A program made the position numbers and the translations under genes. 64,000 nucleotides of DNA from an uncultured Flavobacteriaceae bacterium. Lineage in GTDB: Bacteria > Bacteroidota > Bacteroidia > Flavobacteriales > Flavobacteriaceae. Positions 7,212 to 14,581 of this stretch are shown in pieces; within the stretch, counting starts at the first letter, position 1, and the number at the start of each line of letters is the position of its first letter. The stretch lies in NCBI GenBank assembly GCA_938020445.1, contig CALIIC010000060.1:1-64000 (forward strand), written 5' to 3'. The notes beneath the pieces were generated by a model. It was not told the DNA's origin and ran no database searches. It saw only the letters and a program-made list of their open reading frames with translations.

Positions 7212-8219
7212 ATGACGCACCCCAAGGTGAGTATTCTCATTCCTTTTAAAAACACGGCCGCTTATCTAAAGGAGTGCTTGGAATCGATTATAGCGCAAAC
7301 CTACGCAAACTGGGAAGTACTGGCAATCGATGATCATTCTACGGACCAGAGCACTAAAATTGTAGCCGCTTTTGCCAAAAAAGATCCCCGTATCAAAGTA
7401 CATTCCAATCTGGGAGCAGGCATCATAGAGGCACTGCGAACTGCCTATGATCGTAGCATGGGGGATTTCGTTACCCGGATGGATTCGGATGACATCATGA
7501 CTCCAAACAAACTGGATGTAATGGTCAGTGCCCTTGAAAAATATGGGGAAGGACACTTGGCGGTGGGTATGGTCAAATATTTTTCGGATCGGGGCATTAG
7601 CGATGGGTATGACCGCTATGAAAAATGGCTGAACGGTCTTACCGTGCAAGGCACCAACTACAGTGAGATTTATAAAGAATGTGTTATCCCCTCCCCTGCC
7701 TGGATGGCGTATCGATCTGATTTTGATGCGTGTGGAGCTTTTATACCCGATCGGTATCCTGAAGATTATGACCTTGCTTTTCGTTTCTATGAAAATGGGG
7801 TGAAATGCATCGCCAATGATCAATTACTACATTACTGGCGCGATTATAATACCCGCACCTCCCGTACCAGTGAACATTACGCCCAAAATTATTTTTTAGA
7901 CATTAAACTTCATTACTTTTTAAAACTGGAACACGATAGCAATAGATCATTGACCGTTTGGGGGGCGGGCAATAAAGGCAAAGAAATTGCCAAAGGCCTA
8001 TTGAAACGGGGTATCCCGTTTTATTGGGTATGTGACAACCCGAATAAAATAGGAAAAGAAATCTATGGTCAGGAAATGCGTCATTTTGATTCGTTGAAAA
8101 CCCTGAAAGCGCCCCAAAGTATTATTACGGTAGCCAATGCCGATGCCCAACATATGATTCGGGCATATTTTAATACTATTGACCAAAAACCAATGCTCGA
8201 TTACTTCTTTTTTTGTTGA
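7212..8219 (+). CDS. Glycosyltransferase family 2 with C-terminal Rossmann-like domain (335 aa)
   Basis: GT-A fold sugar transferase using nucleotide-sugar donors. The N-terminal motif VSILIPFKNTAAYLKECL, DDHSTD near 41-46 and the metal-binding RMDSDD near 93-98 are typical GT2 features. After the catalytic domain (to about residue 235) there is a second domain beginning TVWGAGNKGKEIA, a dinucleotide/sugar-binding-like GxGxxG segment also seen in some other GT2 enzymes. No membrane helix is present. Acceptor and donor are unknown; cell-surface glycan synthesis is likely. The ATG lies about 25 nt after the preceding terminator. Confidence 0.85.
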   Translation: MTHPKVSILIPFKNTAAYLKECLESIIAQTYANWEVLAIDDHSTDQSTKIVAAFAKKDPRIKVHSNLGAGIIEALRTAYDRSMGDFVTRMDSDDIMTPNKLDVMVSALEKYGEGHLAVGMVKYFSDRGISDGYDRYEKWLNGLTVQGTNYSEIYKECVIPSPAWMAYRSDFDACGAFIPDRYPEDYDLAFRFYENGVKCIANDQLLHYWRDYNTRTSRTSEHYAQNYFLDIKLHYFLKLEHDSNRSLTVWGAGNKGKEIAKGLLKRGIPFYWVCDNPNKIGKEIYGQEMRHFDSLKTLKAPQSIITVANADAQHMIRAYFNTIDQKPMLDYFFFC

Positions 8220-8449
8220 ACACCCGAATTAAATCTACGGTAAAGGTACTATGCAAGCCCGCGAGACATTGAAAGGAAACGTAGCATTTGATTTCGACCT
8301 AAGCCCTCCTATTAGCCATGTCGGGCTGGTTTCCATACAATATCGCAGCAAAAGAGACCATTGGTCTTGATTATCCAGTTAAAAGCATAAGTTTTTCCTA
8401 ATATTAAAACTTTTGAGGTAGATCGCTAACGTATAAATCCTGAATTTCC

Positions 8450-8457
8450 TACATTTG
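8450..8457 (+). promoter_or_regulatory. Promoter -7 box TACATTTG
   Basis: Exact TAnnTTTG match, 17 nt before the ATG of the BatA-domain gene. Confidence 0.5.
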
Positions 8458-8474
8458 CTCAATCAAAATAGGAA

Positions 8475-10397
8475 ATGCAGTTTAAACATCCGGAATTCCT
8501 TTGGGCCTTACTTCTTCTCCTTATCCCTATTTTCATTCATCTTTTTCAATTACGGCGTTTTAAGAAAACCCCTTTTACAAACGTAAAGTTCCTTAAAAAG
8601 GTTGTTTCAGAATCGCGACGAAGCAATTCATTAAAAAAGTGGCTGCTATTGCTAACCCGAATGCTTTTGCTCGCGGGCTTGGTAATTGCCTTTGCACAGC
8701 CATTTTTTGCTAAGAAATCGGCCCTCAAGAAAAAGGAAACCCTCCTATATCTAGATGATTCCTTCAGTATGCAGGCAAAAAATGAAGGCAGTAGCCTACT
8801 TTCCAATGCCGTTCAAGATTTGCTAAAATCGGTACCCAAAGAAGGTTTTTTAACCCTATTTACAAATGAAAAGGTATTCCGTGCAACCTCTTTGAATGCC
8901 ATTCAAAATGAGCTGCTCGCCTTAGATCATAGCCGAGAACAACTTACGCTGGAAGAAATCAGGCTAAAAGCAACCACTATTTTCAGTAAAGACTTGGATA
9001 CAGAGAAAAATTTGATTCTAATTTCAGACTTTCAGACCTCATTAGGAACTGTTTCTTCTGATAGTTTAACGGGTGTTCGCACACATATGGTTCAATTACT
9101 ACCCGAAGAAATTCAAAATATTTCGATTGATTCATTGTTCATCGCTCCCGAAAGTACCTCAAACAAGGAGTTGACCGTGCTTCTATCGAGTATTTCAGAG
9201 GTTGAAAGCGTTCCAGTCTCTCTCTTTAACGGGGAACAATTGATTGCAAAAACGGCGGCGAATTTTGATGCAGCTAAAAAGGCCAAAGTGCGGTTTACCC
9301 TCCCTGAAAATGAATTGATAAAAGGAAGATTGGCGGTCACCGATAATGGTCTCACCTACGACAATGAGTTCTTTTTCAATATCGATCAAAAGAAAAAAAT
9401 CAAGGTATTGGCGGTGAACGAAACGAACGCCAATTTCTTAAAACGCATTTTTACGGAAGACGAGTTTTCCTTTAAAGAGCATACGCTGAAGAATTTAAAT
9501 TACAATGACCTATCCCAGCAAAATCTGGTATTGTTAAACGGCATCTCGGCCATTCCTACCGCACTGATCACCAACCTTCACTCCTTTACCCAAAATGGAG
9601 GTACCCTGGTGACCATCCCGGCAAATGACAGTGACCTTACTGCCTACAACGCTTTGTTGAACAGTTATTTTTCAACCAATTTTTCACAGAAGAATGTAGT
9701 AGAAAATAGCATTACCGATATCACATTTGACCACCCCTTATATAGGAATGTATTTGAAAAAAAGGTGGCAAACTTTCAGTATCCAAAAGTATCTGAATAC
9801 TACCGTCTCACAACCCGCGCCCCAAAACTGCTTTCTTTTCAAAACAAAGATCCATTTTTAGTAGGAAGTGGCAATGCCTATGTCTTTAGTGCTTCTATCA
9901 ATACAGAAAATTCCAACTTCGTAAACTCTCCCCTAATAGTTCCTACACTCTATAATATGGGACTCAATAGCCTTCAACTACCAAAATTATACAATGTTTT
10001 AGGAAAGGAAACAAAATTTGATGTTGCGACCTCTTTGCCAAAAGACCATATTTTAAAAGTCGCCAACGCCGCCTATGAATTTATTCCTAGACAGCAGTCT
10101 ATGACCAATAAGGTTACCATAAATTTTGACGACGGATTGACAAAAGCGGGTATTTACGAAATCAAGGACGATGCGAGTGTATTAAGCCATGTAAGTTTCA
10201 ATCATGATAGAAAAGAGAGTACACTCAACTACCTGAACTTGTCACAAGTGAAAGCGGGCTCAAAGGCGACCTCGATACCTAACTTGTTCAAAACCATGGA
10301 AAAAGATGACCGAATTACGCCACTTTGGAAATGGTTTGTTATTTTAGCCCTGCTGTTTTTAATGTTAGAAGTGCTTATTCAAAAATTCCTGCGATGA
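8475..10397 (+). CDS. BatA-domain membrane protein (640 aa)
   Basis: Begins with the BatA N-terminal module: a membrane helix at about 8-26 (ALLLLLIPIFIHLF), a basic stretch with FTNVKFLKKV, and a second helix near 58-78. The centre resembles a von Willebrand-type/amidotransferase-like domain (YLDDSFSMQ near 92-100, where VWA proteins carry DxSxS). A last membrane helix is at about 617-637. It is predicted to be anchored in the inner membrane with the large domain in the periplasm. The role is unknown; related Bat proteins are linked to oxidative-stress tolerance in Bacteroides. It is followed by the dihydroorotase-like gene. Confidence 0.8.
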   Translation: MQFKHPEFLWALLLLLIPIFIHLFQLRRFKKTPFTNVKFLKKVVSESRRSNSLKKWLLLLTRMLLLAGLVIAFAQPFFAKKSALKKKETLLYLDDSFSMQAKNEGSSLLSNAVQDLLKSVPKEGFLTLFTNEKVFRATSLNAIQNELLALDHSREQLTLEEIRLKATTIFSKDLDTEKNLILISDFQTSLGTVSSDSLTGVRTHMVQLLPEEIQNISIDSLFIAPESTSNKELTVLLSSISEVESVPVSLFNGEQLIAKTAANFDAAKKAKVRFTLPENELIKGRLAVTDNGLTYDNEFFFNIDQKKKIKVLAVNETNANFLKRIFTEDEFSFKEHTLKNLNYNDLSQQNLVLLNGISAIPTALITNLHSFTQNGGTLVTIPANDSDLTAYNALLNSYFSTNFSQKNVVENSITDITFDHPLYRNVFEKKVANFQYPKVSEYYRLTTRAPKLLSFQNKDPFLVGSGNAYVFSASINTENSNFVNSPLIVPTLYNMGLNSLQLPKLYNVLGKETKFDVATSLPKDHILKVANAAYEFIPRQQSMTNKVTINFDDGLTKAGIYEIKDDASVLSHVSFNHDRKESTLNYLNLSQVKAGSKATSIPNLFKTMEKDDRITPLWKWFVILALLFLMLEVLIQKFLR

Positions 10398-10415
10398 TTC
10401 GAAATATCGAACAGA

Positions 10416-10440
10416 ACAACTATATAGTTGTATTTTTTTT
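10416..10440 (+). promoter_or_regulatory. 16-bp perfect palindrome followed by a T run
   Basis: ACAACTATATAGTTGT at 10416-10431 is a perfect 16-bp palindrome followed by ATTTTTTTT. It lies between the BatA-domain gene and the dihydroorotase-like gene. It could be an operator or a weak terminator; with no unpaired loop it is a poor hairpin, so a dimeric-protein site is at least as likely. Confidence 0.35.
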
Positions 10441-10478
10441 GTCATTCAACCGTTTCAGCACTAGCTCTATTTAACCCT

Positions 10479-11732
10479 ATGAATGTACTCCTAAAATCCG
10501 CTACCATTCTTGATGCCGCCAACAAGGCCTTGCATTTAAAAAAGCGAGATATCTTTATTAAAAATGGTATTATTGATCAAATTGGGCAAAAAATAACTCC
10601 CAATGGAAAAGTCAAAACAATCAGCTTACCAAACCTTCATGTGTCCCTTGGATGGTTTGATAGTAGCGTGAGCTTTGGAGAACCGGGTTTTGAGGAACGG
10701 GAAACCATCGCGAACGGACTCACGGTAGCTGCCAAAAGTGGTTTCACGGATATTGTTCTCAACCCCACCACCAACCCCCTACCAGATAGCAGTTCAGATA
10801 TTGTTTTTCTTAAAAACGCGGCTAGGGAATACGCCACGAACCTATACCCGCTGGGCACTATGACTGTTAAAGGGGAAGGCGACCATTTAGCGGAGCTCTT
10901 TGATATGCAAAACGCGGGTGCTGTAGGTTTTTATGACTTTCAACAAGCAGTAGAGAATTCAAACCTCTTAAAAATAGCGCTACAGTACGCACAAAACTTT
11001 CAAGGCCTGATTTATTCCTTTCCTATGGATGGAAAAATTGCCGGAAAAGGAATTGTAAATGAAGGACCGGCAGCAACAAAACTAGGCTTAAAAGGTATTC
11101 CTGCCCTGGCCGAAGAACTTCAAATAGCGCGAGACCTTTCCATTTTGGCCTATACCGGTGGAAAATTGCATATCCCTACCATTTCTTCGGCAGCTTCGGT
11201 AAAACTCATTGCCGATGCCAAGAAAAAAGGCCTGGATGTAAGTTGTAGTGTTGCCATACACAACCTTTGCTTTACAGATGAAGTACTTGAGGAATTCGAT
11301 ACACATTTCAAGGTATTGCCGCCATTACGAGGCAAGAGTGATCAAAGAGCACTGATCAAGGGACTAAAAGACGGTGCCATAGATATGGTTACTACAGACC
11401 ATATGCCAATAGACATTGAACAAAAACGAGTTGAATTCGACAATGCGGTGCCAGGTAGTATTGGGCTTGAAAGTGCCTTTGGTATTTTAAACAGGCTTTT
11501 TGAAACCGAAAAAACCATCAGCTTGCTCACTGGCGGCCGCTCGCGTTACGGCATTGCGGAACCAAGTATACAAAAAGGAGCAATCGCCTGTCTAAGCCTC
11601 TTTGAGCCAGCAGTAAAAAGTGTCTTTGAAAAGTCGGACCTTCAAAGTACTTCAAAAAATAGTGCCTTTATCGGCCAACCAGCAATCGGTAAAGTATACG
11701 GATCTATTTCGGGCAATAAAATTGCATTATAA
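10479..11732 (+). CDS. Dihydroorotase homologue lacking metal ligands (417 aa)
   Basis: Amidohydrolase-superfamily protein of the dihydroorotase family (pyrimidine synthesis). The start at 10479 gives the usual MNVLLKSATILDA opening; the frame is open further upstream but only through unlikely sequence. Conserved features include GEPGFEERET near 67-76 and TTDHMPID late in the chain, which carries the catalytic-type Asp. However, the N-terminal HxH zinc motif reads HVS (53-55), and the mid-chain histidine motif reads LHIPT instead of containing a second His. These losses match the non-catalytic PyrC-like proteins that accompany aspartate transcarbamoylase in some bacteria. True DHOase activity is therefore doubtful. 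Confidence 0.75.
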   Translation: MNVLLKSATILDAANKALHLKKRDIFIKNGIIDQIGQKITPNGKVKTISLPNLHVSLGWFDSSVSFGEPGFEERETIANGLTVAAKSGFTDIVLNPTTNPLPDSSSDIVFLKNAAREYATNLYPLGTMTVKGEGDHLAELFDMQNAGAVGFYDFQQAVENSNLLKIALQYAQNFQGLIYSFPMDGKIAGKGIVNEGPAATKLGLKGIPALAEELQIARDLSILAYTGGKLHIPTISSAASVKLIADAKKKGLDVSCSVAIHNLCFTDEVLEEFDTHFKVLPPLRGKSDQRALIKGLKDGAIDMVTTDHMPIDIEQKRVEFDNAVPGSIGLESAFGILNRLFETEKTISLLTGGRSRYGIAEPSIQKGAIACLSLFEPAVKSVFEKSDLQSTSKNSAFIGQPAIGKVYGSISGNKIAL

Positions 11733-11769
11733 GTGTTTAAACTCTACATCAACCTTTAATTTTTTTATC

Positions 11770-12093
11770 ATGGAACAAAGTACTATCGACGAAGGAAAAA
11801 CAATGGCAATCATTAGCTATGTCACCTTAATTGGGACGCTAATAGCTTTTATTATGAATAATTCTAAAAATAATGAATTTGCCAAATTTCATATTGGCCA
11901 AGCGGTTAGAGCTTGGGTCACAGGATTTGTTATTGGAATAGCTGCAAGGATCCTTATTTCAATCACAGGAATAGGACTTCTAAGTTTCTTAGGATATGCT
12001 GGGCTTATTTTGGCTGTAATCGGTTTGATAAATGCTATCAATGGGAAAGTTGAAAAAATTCCTTTTGTTGGTAGTATTGGAGAATCAAAGTAA
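11770..12093 (+). CDS. DUF4870/Tic20-like membrane protein (107 aa)
   Basis: Small membrane protein with the opening DEGKTMAIISYVTLIGTLIAFIMN, then FAKFHIGQAVRAW and two more hydrophobic segments. This is the typical DUF4870-like layout in which a conserved FHxxQA motif sits between helices. Function unknown. The start at 11770 is chosen because the longer frame would overlap the dihydroorotase-like gene by more than 100 nt. A paralogue follows at 12190. Confidence 0.78.
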   Translation: MEQSTIDEGKTMAIISYVTLIGTLIAFIMNNSKNNEFAKFHIGQAVRAWVTGFVIGIAARILISITGIGLLSFLGYAGLILAVIGLINAINGKVEKIPFVGSIGESK

Positions 12094-12124
12094 CCCAATG
12101 GAAGTAAATTCTTTATTCAAAATA

Positions 12125-12158
12125 GAAAAGGGGCCTTGTTAGAGCCTCTTTTCTTTGT
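12125..12158 (+). terminator. Intrinsic terminator between the two DUF4870-like genes
   Basis: GAAAAGGGGC (12125-12134) pairs with GCCTCTTTTC (12144-12153) with one G-U pair; T-rich sequence follows. Confidence 0.7.
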
Positions 12159-12177
12159 CCAATATCCTAGTATCGGC

Positions 12178-12185
12178 TAACTTTG
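12178..12185 (+). promoter_or_regulatory. Promoter -7 box with almost no 5' leader
   Basis: TAACTTTG (exact TAnnTTTG) ends only 4 nt before the ATG at 12190. The transcript should start at or next to the start codon, so translation is probably leaderless. Confidence 0.55.
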
Positions 12186-12189
12186 GGCC

Positions 12190-12513
12190 ATGAATGAGAT
12201 CAAAGAAGGAAAAACGACCGCTATCGTCGCTTATTTTACCATCGTCGGCGCCTTAATAGCCATGAGCATGAACAGGGAACCTAAGAACGTATTTGCCCGT
12301 TTTCATACCAGACAAGCTTTCGGGTTACACCTGTTTTTCTTGGCATTCGCTATCTTCTTAAGCCAATGGTTCAATGCCTACGCCTGGTACGGCCTTTACA
12401 TCTGCTACATTGTGCTTTGGGGCTACGGCTTTGTTGGTGCTATATCTGAAAAGAAGAATTCGGTGCCAGTGTTGGGGCCTTTGTTTCAAAAATGGTTTAC
12501 TTTTATTCAATAA
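12190..12513 (+). CDS. DUF4870/Tic20-like membrane protein, paralogue (107 aa)
   Basis: Second copy of the same small membrane family: KEGKTTAIVAYFTIVGALIAMSMN aligns with the opening of the gene at 11770, and FARFHTRQAFGLH matches its FAKFHIGQAVRAW motif. Three hydrophobic segments are visible. It has its own promoter and terminator boundary, so it is not simply co-transcribed with its paralogue. The esterase gene follows after one base, so the two are probably translated together. Confidence 0.78.
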   Translation: MNEIKEGKTTAIVAYFTIVGALIAMSMNREPKNVFARFHTRQAFGLHLFFLAFAIFLSQWFNAYAWYGLYICYIVLWGYGFVGAISEKKNSVPVLGPLFQKWFTFIQ

Positions 12514-12514
12514 T

Positions 12515-13177
12515 ATGACCACAGCTCCCCTATCCTTAGAACATATTATCAAGCCATCCCCATTGACCGAGGGAAAGGCACCCGTCATTTTTCTCTTTCA
12601 TGGATATGGAAGCAACGAAGAAGACCTTTTTTCATTTGCTCCCGAACTACCTTCGGAATATACGATTATCTCCGTGCGAGCCCCCTACAGCTTGGAAGGC
12701 TTCGGCTATGCGTGGTATGCCATCAATTTTGATGCGCAACAAGGTAAATGGAGTGATAATGAACAGGCAAAAGAATCACGGGAGAAAATTGTTCGTTTTA
12801 TCGATGAGGCCTGTACGACCTACCATTTAAATTCAGAAGACATCTCGCTTTTGGGCTTTAGCCAAGGTACGATCCTAAGTTACGCCGTTGCACTCTCCTA
12901 TCCCCAAAAGATAAAACGGGTAATCGCGTTGAGTGGGTATATCAATACAGAAATTTTAGTGGAAGATTATCAGGAAAAAAACCATGAAGCGTTACACATT
13001 TACGCATCTCATGGTCAAGTAGATCAGGTAATTCCCCCCGAGTGGGCTCAGAAAATACCGGGTATCTTAGATAGTTTACGCATCACACATGTGTATGAAG
13101 AATTCCCAGTGGGTCATGGTGTGTCACCACAAAACTTTTACTCCCTTAAAAATTGGTTGGAAAAAGAAAGTTCGTAA
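12515..13177 (+). CDS. Alpha/beta hydrolase, phospholipase/carboxylesterase family (220 aa)
   Basis: Cytoplasmic serine esterase of the YpfH/carboxylesterase type. Visible features are the oxyanion HGYGSNE motif at 29-35, nucleophile elbow GFSQG at 114-118 (Ser116), Asp170 in HGQVDQVIP and His201 in VGHGVSP, which together form the catalytic triad. Length is normal for the family. The start at 12515 is one base after the preceding stop; the longer frame runs through that gene and is rejected. The stop lies 3 nt from that of the convergent gene at 13181. The substrate is unknown (short acyl esters or lysophospholipids). Confidence 0.87.
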   Translation: MTTAPLSLEHIIKPSPLTEGKAPVIFLFHGYGSNEEDLFSFAPELPSEYTIISVRAPYSLEGFGYAWYAINFDAQQGKWSDNEQAKESREKIVRFIDEACTTYHLNSEDISLLGFSQGTILSYAVALSYPQKIKRVIALSGYINTEILVEDYQEKNHEALHIYASHGQVDQVIPPEWAQKIPGILDSLRITHVYEEFPVGHGVSPQNFYSLKNWLEKESS

Positions 13178-13180
13178 ACC

Positions 13181-13675
13181 TTAGTTACTGCGCGTATACA
13201 ACAGGTGATCCATTAAAACAAAGTCTACACCCATATCATCTTTGAGTTCGTACTTGATCAACAATTCTCCCCAGTATTTTCCATCGGAAAAATCGGCGAT
13301 GATCCATTTATGGTTCAACAACTTAATTTTATTGATCTTAAAATCACTTTCCATCCCTTCATAGGGAATTAACGGATTATCCCCTTTACGCTCATTGGTT
13401 TCCAGCAGTTTATCCGCGATATACCGAGACGGATTCTCAATATCCAAATGCTCATAGTACGCCAATGCATCATCGTTGTTTTCCAAAGAGAAGTACTGCA
13501 TATCGAGCAAGGAAAGTTGCGCCTGTTGCACTGAATCTTTTAAAGAAACGATTTCCTTGTCCCGCTTTTGGATTTTTTCATCAAGCGTTTTGGCCATTTT
13601 ACCGCTGCTCACAAATAGGTATAGCCCGATTAAGGCCGTAAAGACGAACAAGTATAAAAATATTTTGTTTTTCAA
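13181..13675 (-). CDS. Membrane-anchored coiled-coil protein, hypothetical (164 aa)
   Basis: N-terminal membrane helix (IFLYLFVFTALIGLYLFV, about 4-21), then a short coiled coil (about 28-60) and a compact mixed C-terminal domain ending in a strand-rich WGELLIKYELKDD segment. It is likely anchored in the inner membrane with the C-terminus in the periplasm. Proteins of this size and layout are frequent in Flavobacteriaceae, but I know no function. It lies 53 nt downstream of the MBL hydrolase gene on the same strand and may share its transcript. Confidence 0.65.
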   Translation of the reverse strand: MKNKIFLYLFVFTALIGLYLFVSSGKMAKTLDEKIQKRDKEIVSLKDSVQQAQLSLLDMQYFSLENNDDALAYYEHLDIENPSRYIADKLLETNERKGDNPLIPYEGMESDFKINKIKLLNHKWIIADFSDGKYWGELLIKYELKDDMGVDFVLMDHLLYTRSN

Positions 13676-13728
13676 AAGAAGTTGTTTTTTAGTTAAACGA
13701 CGAATAACACATCGTAGTATTTAAAATA

Positions 13729-14505
13729 TTAGACTGTTACCACCAAGTTATCATAGGCCAAATGTACATTCTTCGGTAGTTTTTCCTCTACCTCGTCATG
13801 AAACCCCAAAAGATGGCTAATATGGGTAAAATATGCTTTGTCGGGAGCCACTTTTTCAACAAAAGCCAAGGCCTCTTCGAGATTAAAGTGAGAATGATGC
13901 GGTTCTTCCCGAAGGGCATTCACAACAAGAATTTTGGAACCTTTGATTTTCTCAATTTCCTCCTCCTCAATAGTCTTAACATCGGTTAAATAAGTAAAAT
14001 CCCCAATTCGAAAACCAAAAACTTGCAGCCGATTGTGTTGCACTTCTATAGGGGTCACCATTCGGTTTCCCAAGGAGAACGGAGTGTCCTTTGAAATGGA
14101 ATTGATAGCAACTGCCGGAGCTCCCGGATAGCGATTTTCATCTGCAAAAATATAATCAAAACGCCTTTTTAGTGCTGTAATAACGCGTTCATGGGCAAAA
14201 ATGGGAATGTCGCCCTGTCTAAAAAAAAACGGTCGTATGTCATCGATTCCAGCAGTATGATCGGAATGTTCATGGGTAAAAAGAATCCCATCCAATCGAG
14301 AAACCTTATGGGTAAGCATTTGTTGCCTAAAGTCGGGACCACAGTCAATTACGAAATTATAGTCATCCCAGGAAATCATCACCGAAACGCGCAACCTTTT
14401 ATCTTTTGGATTGGTACTCAAACATACGGGATGTTCACTTCCTATAATAGGTATTCCTTGGGAGGTACCGGTACCCAAAAAAGTAATTCTAACAACTGTC
14501 TCCAT
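13729..14505 (-). CDS. MBL-fold metal-dependent hydrolase, PhnP-like (258 aa)
   Basis: Metallo-beta-lactamase-fold hydrolase. The start METVVRITFLGTGTSQG is typical, and the metal motif THEHSDHTAG gives His78, His80, Asp82 and His83; further ligands are DCGPDF near 54-59 and HSHFNLEEA and THISH late in the chain. PhnP-like members act as phosphodiesterases; the substrate here is unknown. The ATG at 14505 is preferred over an upstream ATG at 14514 because the latter lies inside the promoter box. The start is close to the expected transcription start, so the message is nearly leaderless. Confidence 0.86.
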   Translation of the reverse strand: METVVRITFLGTGTSQGIPIIGSEHPVCLSTNPKDKRLRVSVMISWDDYNFVIDCGPDFRQQMLTHKVSRLDGILFTHEHSDHTAGIDDIRPFFFRQGDIPIFAHERVITALKRRFDYIFADENRYPGAPAVAINSISKDTPFSLGNRMVTPIEVQHNRLQVFGFRIGDFTYLTDVKTIEEEEIEKIKGSKILVVNALREEPHHSHFNLEEALAFVEKVAPDKAYFTHISHLLGFHDEVEEKLPKNVHLAYDNLVVTV

Positions 14506-14511
14506 TTGTAT

Positions 14512-14519
14512 CAAATTTA
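14512..14519 (-). promoter_or_regulatory. Promoter -7 box of the MBL hydrolase gene
   Basis: Minus-strand TAAATTTG, exact consensus, ending 6 nt before the chosen ATG at 14505. It decides the start choice and implies a very short leader. Confidence 0.5.
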
Positions 14520-14553
14520 TAACATAATTTGTTAAAAAATGCGTTGAACTTCT

Positions 14554-14561
14554 TAACTTTG
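14554..14561 (+). promoter_or_regulatory. Promoter -7 box TAACTTTG
   Basis: Exact TAnnTTTG match 20 nt before the ATG at 14582. Together with the box at 14512-14519 it forms a compact divergent promoter region. Confidence 0.5.
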
Positions 14562-14581
14562 ATCAACGCAAAAACCACCAA

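Noticed and set aside
8251-8370. 39-codon plus-strand frame in the gap before the BatA-domain gene
   Set aside because: Has an ATG and stop but no start overlap, recognisable motif or upstream promoter box; chance is as likely.
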